Shown: positions 12,101-22,895 of the stretch, in pieces
Layout of the letters: every line of letters begins with the position of its first letter
Numbering within the stretch: the first letter of the stretch is position 1
Assembly: GCA_012932295.1 (NCBI GenBank)
Contig: JAAONU010000014.1
Span: forward strand, 19,646,251-19,710,250
DNA from: Cyclina sinensis
Taxonomy: Eukaryota > Mollusca > Bivalvia > Venerida > Veneridae
DNA length: 64,000 nucleotides
Reading direction: 5' to 3'
Position numbers and translations under genes: made by a program
Notes under the pieces: model-generated
Told to the model about the DNA's origin: nothing
Seen by the model: the letters and a program-made list of their open reading frames with translations, nothing else
Database searches by the model: none

Positions 12101-14313
12101 TGATAGTGGAATGTCAGACTTTGTCTTACACCTATCATACACAGTGATAGTGGAATGTCATACTTTGCCGTTTACACCTATCATACACAGTGATAGTGGA
12201 ATGTCAGACTTTGCCTTTTACACCTATCATACAAAGTGATAGTGGAATGTCAGACTTTGTCTTACACCTATCATACACAAAGGTAGTGGAATGTCAGACT
12301 TTGCCTTTTACACCTATCATACACAGTGATACTGGAATGTCAGACTTCGCCTTTTACACCTATCATACACAGTGATACTGGAATGCCAGACTTTGCCTTT
12401 TACACCTATCATACACAGTGATACTGGTATGTCAGACTTTGCCTTTTATAGCTATCATACACAGTGATAGTGGAATGTCAGACTTTGCCTTTTACACCTA
12501 TCATACACAGTGATAGTGGAATGTCAGACTTTGCCTTTTATACCTATCTTACACAGTGATAGTGGAATGTCAGACTTTGCCTTTTACACCTCTCATACAC
12601 AGTGATAGTGGAATGTCAGACTTTGCCTTTTACACCTATCATACACAGTGATAGTGGAATGTCAGACTTTGCCTTTTATACCTATCATACACAGTGATAC
12701 TGGAATGTCAGACTTTGCTTTTTTACACCTATCTGACACAGTGATACTGGAATGTCAGACTTTGCCTTTTACACCTATCATACATAGTGGAATGTCAGAC
12801 TTTGCATTTAACAACTATCATACAAAGTGATAGTGGAATGTCAGACTTTGCCATTTACACCTATCATACAAAGTGATAGTGCAATGTCAGACTTTGCCTT
12901 TTATACCTATCATACACAGTGATAGTGGAATGTCAGACTTTGCCTTTCACACCTATCATACACAGAGGTATTGGAATGTCAGACTTTGATTTTTACACCT
13001 ATCATACACAGTGATAGTGGAATGTCAGACTTTGCCTTTTACACCTATCATACACAGTGAAACTGGAATGTCAGAATTTGCCTTTTACACCTGTCTTACA
13101 GAGTGAAACTGGAATGTCAGACTTTGCCTTGTACACCTATCATACATAGTGGAATGTCAGACTTTGCCTTTTACACCTATCATACACAGTGATACTGGAA
13201 TGTCAGATTTTGCCTTTTACACCTATCATACACAGTGATACTGAAATGTCAGACTTTGCCTTTTACACCTATCATACACAGTGATACTGGAATGTCAGAC
13301 TTTGCCTTTTACACCTGTCATACACAGTGATAGTGGAATGTCAGACTTTGCCTTTTACACCTATCATACACAGTGATACTGGAATGTCAGATTTTGCCTT
13401 TTACACCTATTATACATAGTGGAATGTCAGACTTTGCCTTTTACACCTATCATACACAGTGATAGTGGAATGTTAGACTTTGCTTTTTACCCCTATCATA
13501 CACAGTGATAGTGGAATGTCAGACTTCGCCTTTAAAGCTATCATACACAGTGATAGTGGAATGTCAGACTTTGCCTTTTACACCTATCATACAAGTGATA
13601 CTGGAATGTCAGACTTTGCCTTTTACACCTATCATATACAGTGATACTGGAATGTCATACTTTCAGAGTCCTCTGGAAGAAAGTCATATCTTAAGCATGC
13701 TGCCCGACAAACCTACCACAATGGACATGATGATTGTTACCAAGATTCTGAGCCAGCGTGGCACCAGGAGCCTCGGTGACTTTGAGGTCCAGTACATTTT
13801 TGAGCCAGAGGCTCGGAAAGTTGTAGATGAGTAAGTTGTGTTTGCCCTGTTGTATTATTAAAGAATATAGCTTAATTGTAATATGATTTTGACTGAGTCT
13901 AAAGTTTGATTACAGTCAGATGAATCACTGGAAAACAAAATAATTTTGTTCTATACAAAGAGTCTTTAATCCTGTCAGTATGTTTTGCTGGACACCAGAA
14001 ATGACAGTTAAAATGAAATACAATGTAGTATTTGTAGATAGATTGAAAAGCAATTGTGTAAATTTCAAAGTGGTTTTATACATTAAATATAATTATGCAT
14101 GTGAAATATTAGTTTATCTTTAGAAATTGATATTAGGACATGCAGTGGCAAGTGTAATTGTTCAGTTTAACTGATGTAATATGTTTTTCACCTTTTAGAT
14201 TCCGAGCAGACCTTGCTGAAATTAGCAAGACAATCAAAGAGCGAAACAAGAACCGCAACCCACAGTACACTGTCTTGGATCCAGAATTCGTGCCTAACTC
14301 CATCAGTATTTGA
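185..14313 (+). CDS. Animal lipoxygenase, 3' part (11 coding exons, 415 residues of catalytic domain)
   Basis: Non-heme iron dioxygenase that adds O2 to polyunsaturated fatty acids. Exons: 185-317, 3954-4049, 4545-4641, 5920-6037, 6514-6606, 7640-7700, 7941-8046, 8424-8515, 10955-11128, 13667-13830, 14199-14313. All introns are GT..AG and phases agree from the first exon to the TGA. The fragment corresponds roughly to human 5-LOX residue 261 to the end; the PLAT domain lies left of the window. Iron ligands in fragment numbering: His107 and His112 (HLGFTH, split by intron 3), His294 and Asn298 (HASTN), and C-terminal Ile415 (PNSISI). His-x3-Asn resembles 5-LOX rather than 15-LOX. Gly150 (NTRGLE) sits at the Coffa position, where Gly usually means R products. 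Recognisable family segments include [16 protein letters not shown] and [14 protein letters not shown]. Regiospecificity cannot be read from the sequence. The family is certain; the orthologue is not. Confidence 0.93.
2301..2342. repeat. Poly-C / poly-A homopolymer tract
   Basis: A run of C with one A interruption, followed directly by about 20 A. Low-complexity intronic tract; exact lengths in such runs are often assembly-dependent. Confidence 0.85.
3560..3757. repeat. 22-bp tandem repeat, about 9 copies
   Basis: Copies of TAGTCAAAATCACTGTAGTG plus GA start every 22 bases from 3560. Later copies change TCAAAAT to TCATAAT, and two carry GTGCA instead of GTGGA, so variant blocks can be traced. 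It sits in lipoxygenase intron 1, about 200 bases before exon 3954-4049. Confidence 0.93.
4165..4260. repeat. (GAT)n microsatellite plus short repeat, intron 2
   Basis: GAT/GGT trinucleotides run into GAGAAATAACCATTGTTAACTCC. A very similar junction occurs at about 6270-6350 in intron 4 (ATGAAATGACCACTGTTAAC, then CTCCAGATCAGTAAATGCT), so both are copies of one small dispersed element ending in a GAT microsatellite. Confidence 0.7.
4745..5740. repeat. Dispersed bivalve-type repeat, two direct copies in intron 3
   Basis: Segments about 4787-5000 and 5395-5660 share long blocks: GTCTGTC microsatellite or TCCATCACAAAA starts, TGGTGCAATTTCATC, ACTTTACAGGAAT, and a final AAGTTTGTCC block. A further CTGCTACACAGAAGCTGCC module lies at about 5145-5225. 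The short ORFs across this region are translations of the repeat, not genes. Confidence 0.7.
6205..6275. repeat. (GAAT)n microsatellite
   Basis: Tetranucleotide GAAT/GAAC/GAAA run in lipoxygenase intron 4, followed by CTG/CTGTTG triplets and the short repeat shared with 4165-4260. Confidence 0.8.
6607..7639 (+). other. Lipoxygenase intron 5, no feature seen
   Basis: AT-rich intron between exons 6514-6606 and 7640-7700. The short ORF at 6725-6964 has no recognisable family pattern and no codon-level support. No tandem repeat or inverted termini were noticed. Confidence 0.55.
9612..10200. repeat. Dispersed mollusc repeat with terminal hairpin (AGCTCACC family)
   Basis: It begins TTTAGCTCACCAGAGCATGA and continues to GGGTGAGCT, a foldable hairpin. 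About 300 bases on it has the CCCCAGGGGTCAAAATTGAC module typical of this family in bivalve genomes. It lies in the 2.4-kb intron 8; the rest of that intron (8516-9611, 10201-10954) shows nothing recognisable. Confidence 0.65.
11902..13660. repeat. 46-bp minisatellite, about 38 copies, intron 9
   Basis: Consensus unit ACCTATCATACACAGTGATA, GTGGAATGTCAGACTTTGCC, TTTTAC (46 bp). Copies differ by point changes (GATAGTGG versus GATACTGG, TATC versus TGTC) and by loss of part of the CACAGTGATA segment. The array fills about 1.76 kb of the 2.54-kb intron and its last copy merges into the acceptor of exon 10 (AG at 13665-13666). The short in-frame peptides it produces are artefacts. Confidence 0.97.
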
Positions 14314-16777
14314 TTAGTATTTGGAAGGTGTATATGCCAGAGTGGATTAAAGACTTATGGACCAGATTTTTGTTCGTTTTTATTGTGATCATATGTTCGG
14401 CTTTGAACAGATGTACCAAAACTTTCAATCAGCATTAGATCTGGATCAAATGCATAATCTATACAGCTTTTTCTGTATGCAGACACTTTTTCATTTAGGG
14501 TTTAAATGACAAGTTTTGCCCAGTTTCAGCTCGATAGTGAACGAAAGATATGACTGAAATATTCATATTAATGTACCAAGATACTTCCACATAATAACTG
14601 TATAGGGATGCGTGCAAAATGTTGTAACTACACATGGAGATACAGTAGTTTTGCTCTTAACTTTTCATTTAGTCTGATGCAAGTATTCATTGAATTATCA
14701 ATGTGATACTACATGTATATAGCATTTGGATATATTCAATGATAGAAGATGTAATATAATGAAGGAGATCATATTTAAAAATTTGCAAAAGTCTAGATTT
14801 TGTTTTACTAGTACAGTTGTTGATACGTTTTTACTATTACAGTTAAAATATGATTGAGGGTCTTCATTTCATTCAGTATGTTTTGCTAGGAACAAAAATG
14901 CAGTTCTATGGAAAAGAAAGTTCAGATCAATAGCTGATTTGAAGAGTCGTGTTTCAGGAATTTTCAATGGATCTGCTTGCGTTTTTGAGAGATACACACA
15001 GTCTGTAAATGTCACAGAGTTTCATGCACATAACACTCTGAAATTTTAAATCTTTATGTCTGAGCTTCAATACAAATTTTCAGGATAGTGTTACTACTAA
15101 CCGGGTTTTAATTTACTCAAGCAAGACCAAAGGCTGCTAGGCAAAAGTATCGAAACTGGTAGAATCAAAGTGGCAGCTTTAAAATTCCACAGTAAATATA
15201 CTCTGATCTACTAGTTTGTGTTCACTCAAGGTTTATCAAAGTATCTTTTGTTGTTCCAAAATTTTCTGCCACTGAGTTGAAAAAATTATGTTGGTACAGT
15301 TCTTAATTTGATCTAGGGTGACTTTTGTGATTTTTCTAAATTTTAGATATCTCTTATTCAGTCACTCTTCTTTTAATAGTGATTTTACAAAAAAAAACCC
15401 TACCTTTTCCCTCCTTAGATATTAATGGCCCATTTTTGGACAAGAAGTAACTGTCAAATGAATGTTTAGCCTTTGTTATTTTGTTCATTCATAGTTTTGT
15501 CATTTTCAAATACCGGTATCTTTCACTTGTTGCCATTTCTTTAAATTTTATCTCTTGTTGACAATTTTAATGGTTTACTATTGATGAATGTTACCAAGTA
15601 TAGCTTGCTATAGTAACAGTCATGATAATTTCTATGCAGTTGATTTTTATGAATCTTTTTATAAATGTCTACTTTTAATCTGTTTTCAGAAACTATTCCC
15701 CATGAATATTGAATTAGCCCTAAGTTAAGATGAAAGTATTTTTGTAATTTAAGACAAGTTGGAGAAACTTCGTATGCTGTCAGTTGAAAAGAAACTTGAT
15801 TTGTGCTAGGATGAGTTAGTATATGGAACACAAGCTTTAATTGGTGCTAGTGAAATGTCAACAGCAAAGAAATATGATTGGTGGAATAAAAAGGTTGATT
15901 AAACAAGGTATTTTATTGGTGCAAACAATGAATGGGTTAAAGGTCATTCATTTTTCTGCTTATGTGTTAAAGTTAAGATGGTTTGTGTATATATTCTGTC
16001 TTGTACATAGAGCAAATGTTTGTTTATTATTTGCTTTAATATCTACACCTTTTTTCTTAAGATAAATACTTAGACTGCTTTGTTCCAGTTTTATTTTTTA
16101 ATAATGACTTATTTTTCTCCTTATTTCTTTCAAATGCCATGCCATTCAGTGAAGTAGTAATCCTCTGAATTTTTTTATTAATGTTCGTTCTGTTGTAAAG
16201 AAGCTGTGGATATTTCTTTTATTGTATTGTTTCAAGCTCTTGCTTTCATGTGAAAACAATGATTGTATTGTAAAATCAGTTTGCTGGATGTCAGTAATAT
16301 TATACTGACAGTCTTTGGTTCAATAGTTGAGATCTTTCACATAATCCAGTTGTATGGTCAGACTGCTTGAGGTCAATATCTTCTAGATCTTGTATGATAC
16401 TGACTCATAATATGACTAATTTGATAGTCTTAACAAGTAATTTCTTCTTCTGTCTATAATCTTCATGGCCTATTACCAGAGAGTTACCAGTTTGTTCGAA
16501 GAATAAAGGAGTCTTGAACTGGTGCTTTCCAGAAGTGACAGTCGTAGTGACATGCGTAGATGCTAACCTGCGTATTTACAAAATCACTTTGGAGAAGAGA
16601 TTTCAGACAGGGTGTATTCAGACTGTGTTATCAAGAGCATTCATATTTGCTGTGAGATTTCTTTTCAGAGATTTTAGACTAGATACTTTATTTCTGAATT
16701 TTAATAGTGTTTATTAATTTGTGTGCAGTAAATGACTACATTGTGAAACAATTTTCAATTTTATAATATCTATGTTC
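14314..16777 (+). other. Lipoxygenase 3' UTR and downstream flank
   Basis: Starts right after the TGA. AT-rich, no coding signal. A canonical AATAAA lies at 16502-16507, a reasonable but unproven poly(A) signal; other A-rich variants occur earlier. Short ORFs at 15541-15831 (minus), 15841-16065 and 16514-16717 have no recognisable pattern. Confidence 0.5.
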
Positions 16778-16784
16778 CTGTCAT

Positions 16785-18467
16785 CAGGGATTTAATTTAC
16801 AGGGAATGGACACTCCTTATCTATCGAATGAATAACCAAAATATGATGTCGCGAGTTCACCTGTATATCCTGTAACGGAAAATCGATCGATAATGAGTTA
16901 TCTATCGTTAGTTAGCGGTAAATTGGTATGCAACGCTCGCACCTAGTTTACAAAAACATCCGTATTTTTGTCAATAATTATCTGATTTTCAAAATTTAAA
17001 ATTTGTAAGAAAGAAGAAACATTGATCTTTTATGACCTTTATTTTTTATTTCAACAACGGATGTGTTTGTTCCAAGCCAACGAGTAAAAAACGACAACCC
17101 AATACTTTTTACGTCTTTTTTTGTAATTATCTATCGTTAGTTAGCGGTAAATTGGTATGCAATACATGCATCTAGTTTACAAAAACATCCGTATTTTTGT
17201 CAACAATAGGCTGATTTTCAAAATTCTAAATTTGTAAGAAAGAAGAAACATTTACCTCTTATAATATCTATTTTTTATTTCAACTAAGGAAGTAGCTGTT
17301 TCAAGCCGACGAGTAAAAGACGACAACTCAATAACTTTTTCTTTTGGTAAAAATCTTGTCTCGATTTGATGAAAAAAGTGTTCACGTGTCTACAAAAATT
17401 GTTTATAACTTCGTCAATATATGGTATAATTTACTGAAAAAAATATGTCTGGAAATTGTAGACTCAGATTATTTCAAATTATTCAAAATTATCTTTACTT
17501 GTTTCACAGGTTGAGGCTTTCATTTACAAATTGTAACAAGTATAAATGTAAACTTTTGCATGATAGTTATGTCACAACATCCTGACACTCAAAATTATGA
17601 CAAAGCGATTAATTAATAAATTAATTATAAAAAGCTCTGCCCACTGAGCCAAAAGCACGATCACAATGCTACCCATTGTCCACAAATTTAATTAACCAGC
17701 ACTTAATTTTAAAAAAAAATGAAGAATGCAACAAACAACACCAAATTTCAGTGCAAGTAATTTTAAAGAACACTGATCAACCGTGTGTTTAAAATAGCAC
17801 AATATTTAACCGCCAATTTTGAAGTTGATATTCAGAGGAGGTCGGAAACCTTAGATTCAAATGTCAATCGCATCCAAGTAGAGTACGATGCAATTCATGT
17901 TAAGTGTTTTAATCGAGTCTGTTTGCACTGATACCACCCGAAATTCGTTAAGGTGTTGATCACCGAATAACACTTTTTTCGACAAAATTGCTGTAATTTA
18001 CGTTGCTTTATTTCATTAACAAACACAGATATAGCAATAAAATGCATAGTAATGCTCAATCCTATGTCCACTGATTAACTTCCATCTTATGTCAACTCAT
18101 TTCATAACTCCATTTTTGTCTAATACCCCCCGAAAGTTGACAAGAAAACACGAATTTGTACATACTTTCCGCCATTTTGGAAAACAACGATTACATTTTT
18201 ATTATTGATTTCATTGTTATTCAAGTAAAAGCTGCTTCGAAAAATAACAAACAAGATAGTCAAAATATTTATTTCACAATATTTAATTTACAATTCGTTT
18301 TGAAATTTCTTAATGTAAGTTCTTTTCAACATTTGAGTATATAATCGTGAAAGCAGCAACATGTACCATCCGCCATTGAGGTGTTTTATTGAGATCCGGC
18401 CGCACATGCGCGCGACACCATATTATCGCAATTTTGGAGTGTCCATTCCCTGTAAATTAAAGCCCTG
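16785..18467. mobile_element. Non-autonomous DNA transposon, 1683 bp, 32-bp TIRs, 7-bp TSD
   Basis: The left end CAGGGATTTAATTTACAGGG (32 bp to 16816) pairs with the right end 18436-18467 at 31 of 32 positions (A/C difference at position 6). Flanks 16778-16784 and 18468-18474 are both CTGTCAT. Inside, a block of about 229 bp is tandemly duplicated (16898-17126 and 17127-17345, both starting TTATCTATCGTTAGTTAGCG). No transposase-like ORF is present. The CAGGG terminus resembles hAT elements, but a 7-bp duplication is not the usual 8, so the superfamily is left open. Confidence 0.9.
16898..17345. repeat. Tandem duplication (2 x about 229 bp) inside the 16785 transposon
   Basis: Both halves carry TAGCGGTAAATTGGTATGCA, CATCCGTATTTTTGTCAA, AAGAAAGAAGAAACAT and CGACGAGTAAAA-like blocks in the same order, with scattered substitutions. 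Confidence 0.88.
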
Positions 18468-18765
18468 CTGTCATAAATTGGCATATAATGTAATTGACTT
18501 TTTTTCTAGATGAAAGTGTAATCCAATTGTATATAGATGTACTTGATAAATGTATATAATTATCTCTTTTTTATCTGTTAAAAGATATAAATGTGACCAT
18601 TCTATTTTTCTCTTTTTTACATTTTTCTCTTAATCTTTTGAAAAATAAATTTTATTCATTATTTTGTGTGACTGTTTTAATGCCCACATTGAAAAATACC
18701 ATATGAATTATATGTATGTTAAACCACCATGTATTATACTCAATTAAGGGATTAATAGAATCTAT

Positions 18766-18950
18766 CACTGGGTTGGTTGAAGATCGGAATATCCAAACCC
18801 GAATGTGACCGGTTCCCGCCGGAAACTCGAGGCTCGTTTCCGGCGGAAACCGGTCACCCTCGGATTTGGATATCCCAATCACTCGAGGCTCGTTTCCGGC
18901 GGGAACCGGTCACCCTCGGGTTTGGATATCCTGATCTTCAACCAGGCCCA
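18766..18950. repeat. GC-rich palindromic element of three ~50-bp modules
   Basis: A left arm 18775-18825 starts GGTTGAAGATCGGAATATCC. Its reverse complement appears twice, at about 18836-18880 and 18892-18943, the last ending GATCTTCAACC. Each module contains GACCGGTT or AACCGGTCACC and a CGGCGGAAAC/GTTTCCGGCGG core. The outer bases also pair roughly (CTGGGTTGGTTGAAG and CTTCAACCAGGCCCA). Overall a near-palindrome that could fold into a long hairpin, unlike the AT-rich surroundings. No obvious target duplication. Confidence 0.85.
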
Positions 18951-19679
18951 ATTACTGATTATTTTTTCTCACTAACTCATGGAACAAAAAATACTAACAA
19001 ACATAAAAAATTTTTGGAACTATTTTCTATGCGTATTCACGCCGGTGAATCGCATAACAACCAAATTTCCAATATACAGTATTCAACATGGCAGAGACAC
19101 GTTTCAACGATTCAAGTAAAAATGAATTAAAAATAAACCTATAACGTAGGTTTAAACATCAGGGATGAGTAAAGTTGATGGATAAATGCAAATCAATCAA
19201 AGAACATGTGATTTAAAGTGTATACACAGATAAATTTAAAATGTCAACGCTCAAAATTGAATGAAATAATACAAAAAGTAGTTCGCATTCTAAAGCCATC
19301 CGAGATGAGACCATGTGAGATAAGATTTTCCACCACGGCTAATTTTAGTAACATTTTCGGATTTTAATGTCTAGTTAGTGAGAAAAAGAAACGCAGGTTG
19401 GCATTATTTGCAACATCTTGCGAACGCGTTGCTCAAAATGTGACAATGAAAATCGGTGAAGCAACTCTCTAGGTTACAGTGCACATTATCCTGTATCGAA
19501 TGTCGCATAAAGGGATGGCGTAATGATGTCTTCCGGAAAAAGCATGAAACGGGAAAACCCGTGCACAGCAGTATTGTGACATTGAGTTACACAGCACTCG
19601 TACGACTAGGTAGTCTTCATAGAGACACATCATTTTCCGATATTTTGATTATTTTTGATAGCATTAAACACTGGCACGG
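18951..19679. other. Intergenic sequence, no clear feature
   Basis: About 700 bases between the palindrome and the Tc1-like fragment. Short ORFs here show no family pattern. It could be the degraded 5' part of the adjacent transposon, but no terminus was identified. Confidence 0.4.
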
Positions 19680-20035
19680 CTGACGGAAGTTCAGAGGTGT
19701 CAGGCCGTTGCGATGATTATCCTAGGTCAAAGGCAAATACAGGTTGCCAGACATTTCGGTGTCCATGTTTGCACTATAAAACGTCTTCTTAGACGTCTAA
19801 GGGAAACTGGATGGGTCGCAGACAGACCTAGGTCTAGGCGTCCGCGCACAGGTTTATTCGTTTCGCGCATTTGCGCAATCTCACCTTACTGCCACTGACG
19901 CTGCCCTTTATACCATAGATACTCATAACCGTCCTACCCAAGCTAAAACTTAAGGAAACGATTGCGGGAAGTCGGTCTGTTGGCACGTTACCCGTACGTA
20001 GGTCTGCCCCTTATCGCTTTGGAGTTTGTTCTGTA
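19680..20035 (+). pseudogene. Tc1-like transposase remnant
   Basis: The frame from 19680 reads LTEVQRCQAVAMI, then QVARHFGVHVCTIKRLLRRL and RPRSRRPR: the paired helix-turn-helix and GRPR-like AT hook typical of Tc1/mariner transposases in molluscs. After about 19850 the similarity shifts frame (THNRP at about 19921), and then again to RLREVGLLARYPYVGLPL (about 19958-20010). So at least two frameshifts are present, and the DDE catalytic half is absent. Non-functional. Confidence 0.8.
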
Positions 20036-20140
20036 TGGAATAGATTAATCTTCATTTTTACTTAAAAATATTGAACATTATGCTCGACGTCTTACCTGTA
20101 ATCATCTTCGAAGTTCATCCTGTGTTTCTTTATCCCCTGA

Positions 20141-20141
<1 letters not shown>

Positions 20142-20215
<74 letters not shown>
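20142..20215. repeat. (TA)n microsatellite, about 37 units
   Basis: Uninterrupted alternating T and A of about 74 bases. The Tyr-Ile ORFs on both strands across it are artefacts. Confidence 0.98.
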
Positions 20216-20218
<3 letters not shown>

Positions 20219-20224
20219 TAAACC

Positions 20225-21080
20225 CTCACCATCAGTTTAATTGTCAGTCGTAAGCGAGTTTCAACAGCAGTCAATTTTCAAATCATAAGCCATTTTCACC
20301 TTAAGCTCATATGTCAGTCATCAGTCATTCCTACCACCAGTCCATTTGTCAATCATAAGCAATTTCACCATCAGTTCATCTGTAAGTCATAAGCCAATCC
20401 TTCCATTGGCCTATTTGTCAGACTTAAACCAATCCGATTGTCAGTCTATTTGTCAGTCATAAGCCAATCTATCACCAGTTCAATTGTCACTCAGATGCCA
20501 ATCATACCAGCAGTCCATTTGTCAGTCGTAAGTCCATTCCACCATCAGTTATAAGCTAATATATTATCTGTTCAATTGTCAATCATATGCTAATCACATT
20601 GCCAGTCCATTTGTTAGTCGTAAGCCAATCCCACTGTCAGTCTATTTGTCAGTCATAAGTCGATCTATCGTCAGTTCAATTTGCACTCTCAAGCCAAATA
20701 CACCAGTCTATTTGTCAGCTATAATTATTGCCTGTAACCATCAGCTTACTTGTCATTCACAAACAATCCTACCGTCAGTTCATCTGTCAGCCTCAACCCA
20801 TTTCCAACATCAGCTCATTTGTCAGTCACAGTCCAATCACACCTTTAGTCAATTTGTCAATCATAAGCGAATTGCACAACCAGTCATTTTGTAAGTCACA
20901 AGGCAACTGCACCGCCTGTCCATGTGTCATCCATAAGCCAACACACCATCAGTACATTTGTCAAGAATACCACCAAGGTCTTGTTCCATCCAGTTTTGCC
21001 AATCTAAAGTCTGTCCTTATATTTGTCTATTTGTCAGTCATAATTTTGTTCGAACATCAGCCCATTTTTCTATCATACTT
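20225..21080. repeat. Degenerate tandem repeat of CAGTYCATTTGTCAGTCATAAGCCAAT type
   Basis: Roughly every 30-40 bases the motif CCATCAGTTCATTTGTCAGT, followed by CATAAGCCAATC, recurs with many substitutions and length changes (for example near 20233, 20333, 20437, 20637, 20776). An old, highly diverged minisatellite covering about 850 bp between the TA microsatellite and a retrotransposon fragment. The ORFs at 20646-20894 and 20728-21186 are mostly translations of it. Confidence 0.85.
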
Positions 21081-21106
21081 GATATTTTTTTCTGACTGCC
21101 TATCCT

Positions 21107-22231
21107 CATGGTTTATACAAGAAATAGCTGACAACCTAGATCAATGTCAACAAACTGATGTCATCGTCATGGACTTCAGTATTTAAGCATTTGACAAAGT
21201 CGACCACCACAAACTCATACACAAGCTGAAACACATGGGAATTCACCCACGCATCACTTCATGGACACATGAACTTTCTCAAAAACAGATTGCAAACAAA
21301 TATTAGTCGAAAACAAGGTATCCGACAGGCTCCCTGTGCTTTCTAGCGTCCCTCAGGGATTGGTTCTAAGTCCGTGTCTCTTCCTCGCATACACCAATTA
21401 CTTACCAGCAAGTGTCAGGAGCTGGCGCGTCTGTTTCCGGACGACACCATAGTCTGTTTAACAATTAAATCACAGGAATCTGCACAAAGCTTACAAAATG
21501 ATTTGCACAACCTTGAAATATGGGAAAAAAGAATGGTCAATGGAGTTCAACCCTGACAAATGTGAGGTACTCAGAATACACAGGAAAAAGAAACCAGTCT
21601 TCTTTCCCTACACGCTACACAACACTATTCTGAAAACCTCAGAAAATGTAAAATACTTAAAAGCTACTACTGAACTGGTCATCGCACATAAACAACATCA
21701 CAAACAAAGCAAAAAAGAAAAGCTTAAGATTCATCAGACGAAATGACAAAAGACAAAACAAACGGCTGAAAGAAGCAGCGTAATAAACATATGTACAACC
21801 CCAGGTCGAATACTACTCAACCATATAGCAGATACCACAGTCACAGAATAGAAATGTTCCAGAGGTCAGCAGCCATGTTCATAATAATTACCACTATACA
21901 AGCAGTGTAACACACATGATTAAGGAATTAAAATGGTCAACACTACAGCAAGGGCGAAACCAAGCCAGCCATGCTTTACAAATTAAAAAATAATCAGGTC
22001 AATGTCGATCACAGTCACCTTACAAACAAAAGAAACAACAAATTTCTCATCCCGCAGTCAAAAACACAACATCACATGAACTCATTCTTCCCAAGGACTA
22101 TCCGACTCCGGAACGAATTGCCGACCGAGATTAAGTCTATCTCAACTGTACCAGCTTTTATTCGTGGTCATGTTATGCGTGATTTATTACACTCGTTATT
22201 AGCAAACGATAAAAACTCGACAAATTTTTAA
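21107..22231 (+). pseudogene. Non-LTR retrotransposon reverse transcriptase remnant
   Basis: Reads IQEIADNLDQCQQTDVIVMD, then (after a stop) AFDKVDHHKLIHKLKHMGI: the palm of a CR1/jockey-type reverse transcriptase. FPDDTIV at about 21436-21456 stands where such enzymes have the FADD/YADD catalytic box, with Ala replaced by Pro. Further on are EFNPDKCEVLRI and, at 21971-22231, the typical C-terminal NSFFPRTIRLRNELPTEI. Several stops and frameshifts separate these pieces. Inactive; 5' truncated. Confidence 0.88.
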
Positions 22232-22701
22232 AAACTAACTACCCTCTGTCTATATGTCTAATTACTTTTGGCCAACATTTGAAGCAGGGTAAAAGCATTT
22301 TACATTTAGCACAAGGTTAGCACAATGTGATATCCCCGGGTGTGATATATTAAATCGTTATCACAATTAATTAACTATTACTTAAACCACAAAACTAAAG
22401 CATTTTTAAACTGTAAAAGATACTTGTGTTTTTAATTTGTCACTTGTTAATGGAAAATCCTATCATTCATAATCTGCTACTCATCCATAAATATTGTTGA
22501 CTCAATAAAAAAAACTGTTTTTTTTTTTTTTTAAGTTGGTCTTGCTGGTCTAGGCCATTTTGGTTTTTAGGCCTTGTTTGGTACTTGATCGTTCTTTGTT
22601 TTTGAGGGGTGGGGTGGGCGCAGCAGGGGCTTTTATTTGGCTTTTTTGGACCTAAATCGTTGCAAAGATGTGTATTTACATCGTCTGTTTCATGCAGACA
22701 G
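22232..22701. other. Flank upstream of SCLT1, no feature seen
   Basis: AT-rich sequence after the retrotransposon fragment, with a T-run near 22519-22532. The overlapping ORFs on both strands (22467-22754 minus, 22609-22875 plus) have no recognisable family pattern. Confidence 0.4.
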
Positions 22702-22706
22702 CCAAT
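22702..22706 (+). promoter_or_regulatory. CCAAT box upstream of SCLT1
   Basis: CCAATCAT context, about 190 bases before the SCLT1 start codon, in the only likely promoter region of the gene. Motif match only. Confidence 0.35.
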
Positions 22707-22753
22707 CATGGTACGGGTTGCAGAACGACATGTAACAGAATTTGTCGAAGCCA

Positions 22754-22761
22754 TGACGTCA
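22754..22761. promoter_or_regulatory. Consensus CRE (TGACGTCA) upstream of SCLT1
   Basis: A perfect palindromic cAMP-response element about 135 bases before the SCLT1 ATG, a common position for CREB/ATF sites in CpG-poor invertebrate promoters. Whether it is bound is unknown. Confidence 0.45.
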
Positions 22762-22775
22762 TATTGTAAACAAAG

Positions 22776-22814
22776 ATGGACGACAGAGGAAGAATTTTCG
22801 ACAGTTCCAAATGA
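22776..22814 (+). other. Possible upstream ORF in the SCLT1 leader (12 codons)
   Basis: AAAGATGG gives a good initiation context and opens a 12-codon reading frame ending TGA at 22812-22814, upstream of the main ATG at 22896. It matters only if transcription starts upstream of 22776, which the sequence does not show. Confidence 0.25.
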
Positions 22815-22895
22815 AAATCAACTTTTTTGGTTTCCTACTAGTCTTAAAAATCGCTTCTTTGCCTTCTTTAAGTGAAAATAATTACTTACATAAAA

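Noticed and set aside
11814..12830. Chain of 60-65-codon ORFs with [13 protein letters not shown] motifs
   Set aside because: Translations of the 46-bp minisatellite, whose length is not a multiple of three, so no long frame exists.
20071..20274. Opposed Tyr-Ile repeat ORFs
   Set aside because: They come from the (TA)n microsatellite on both strands.
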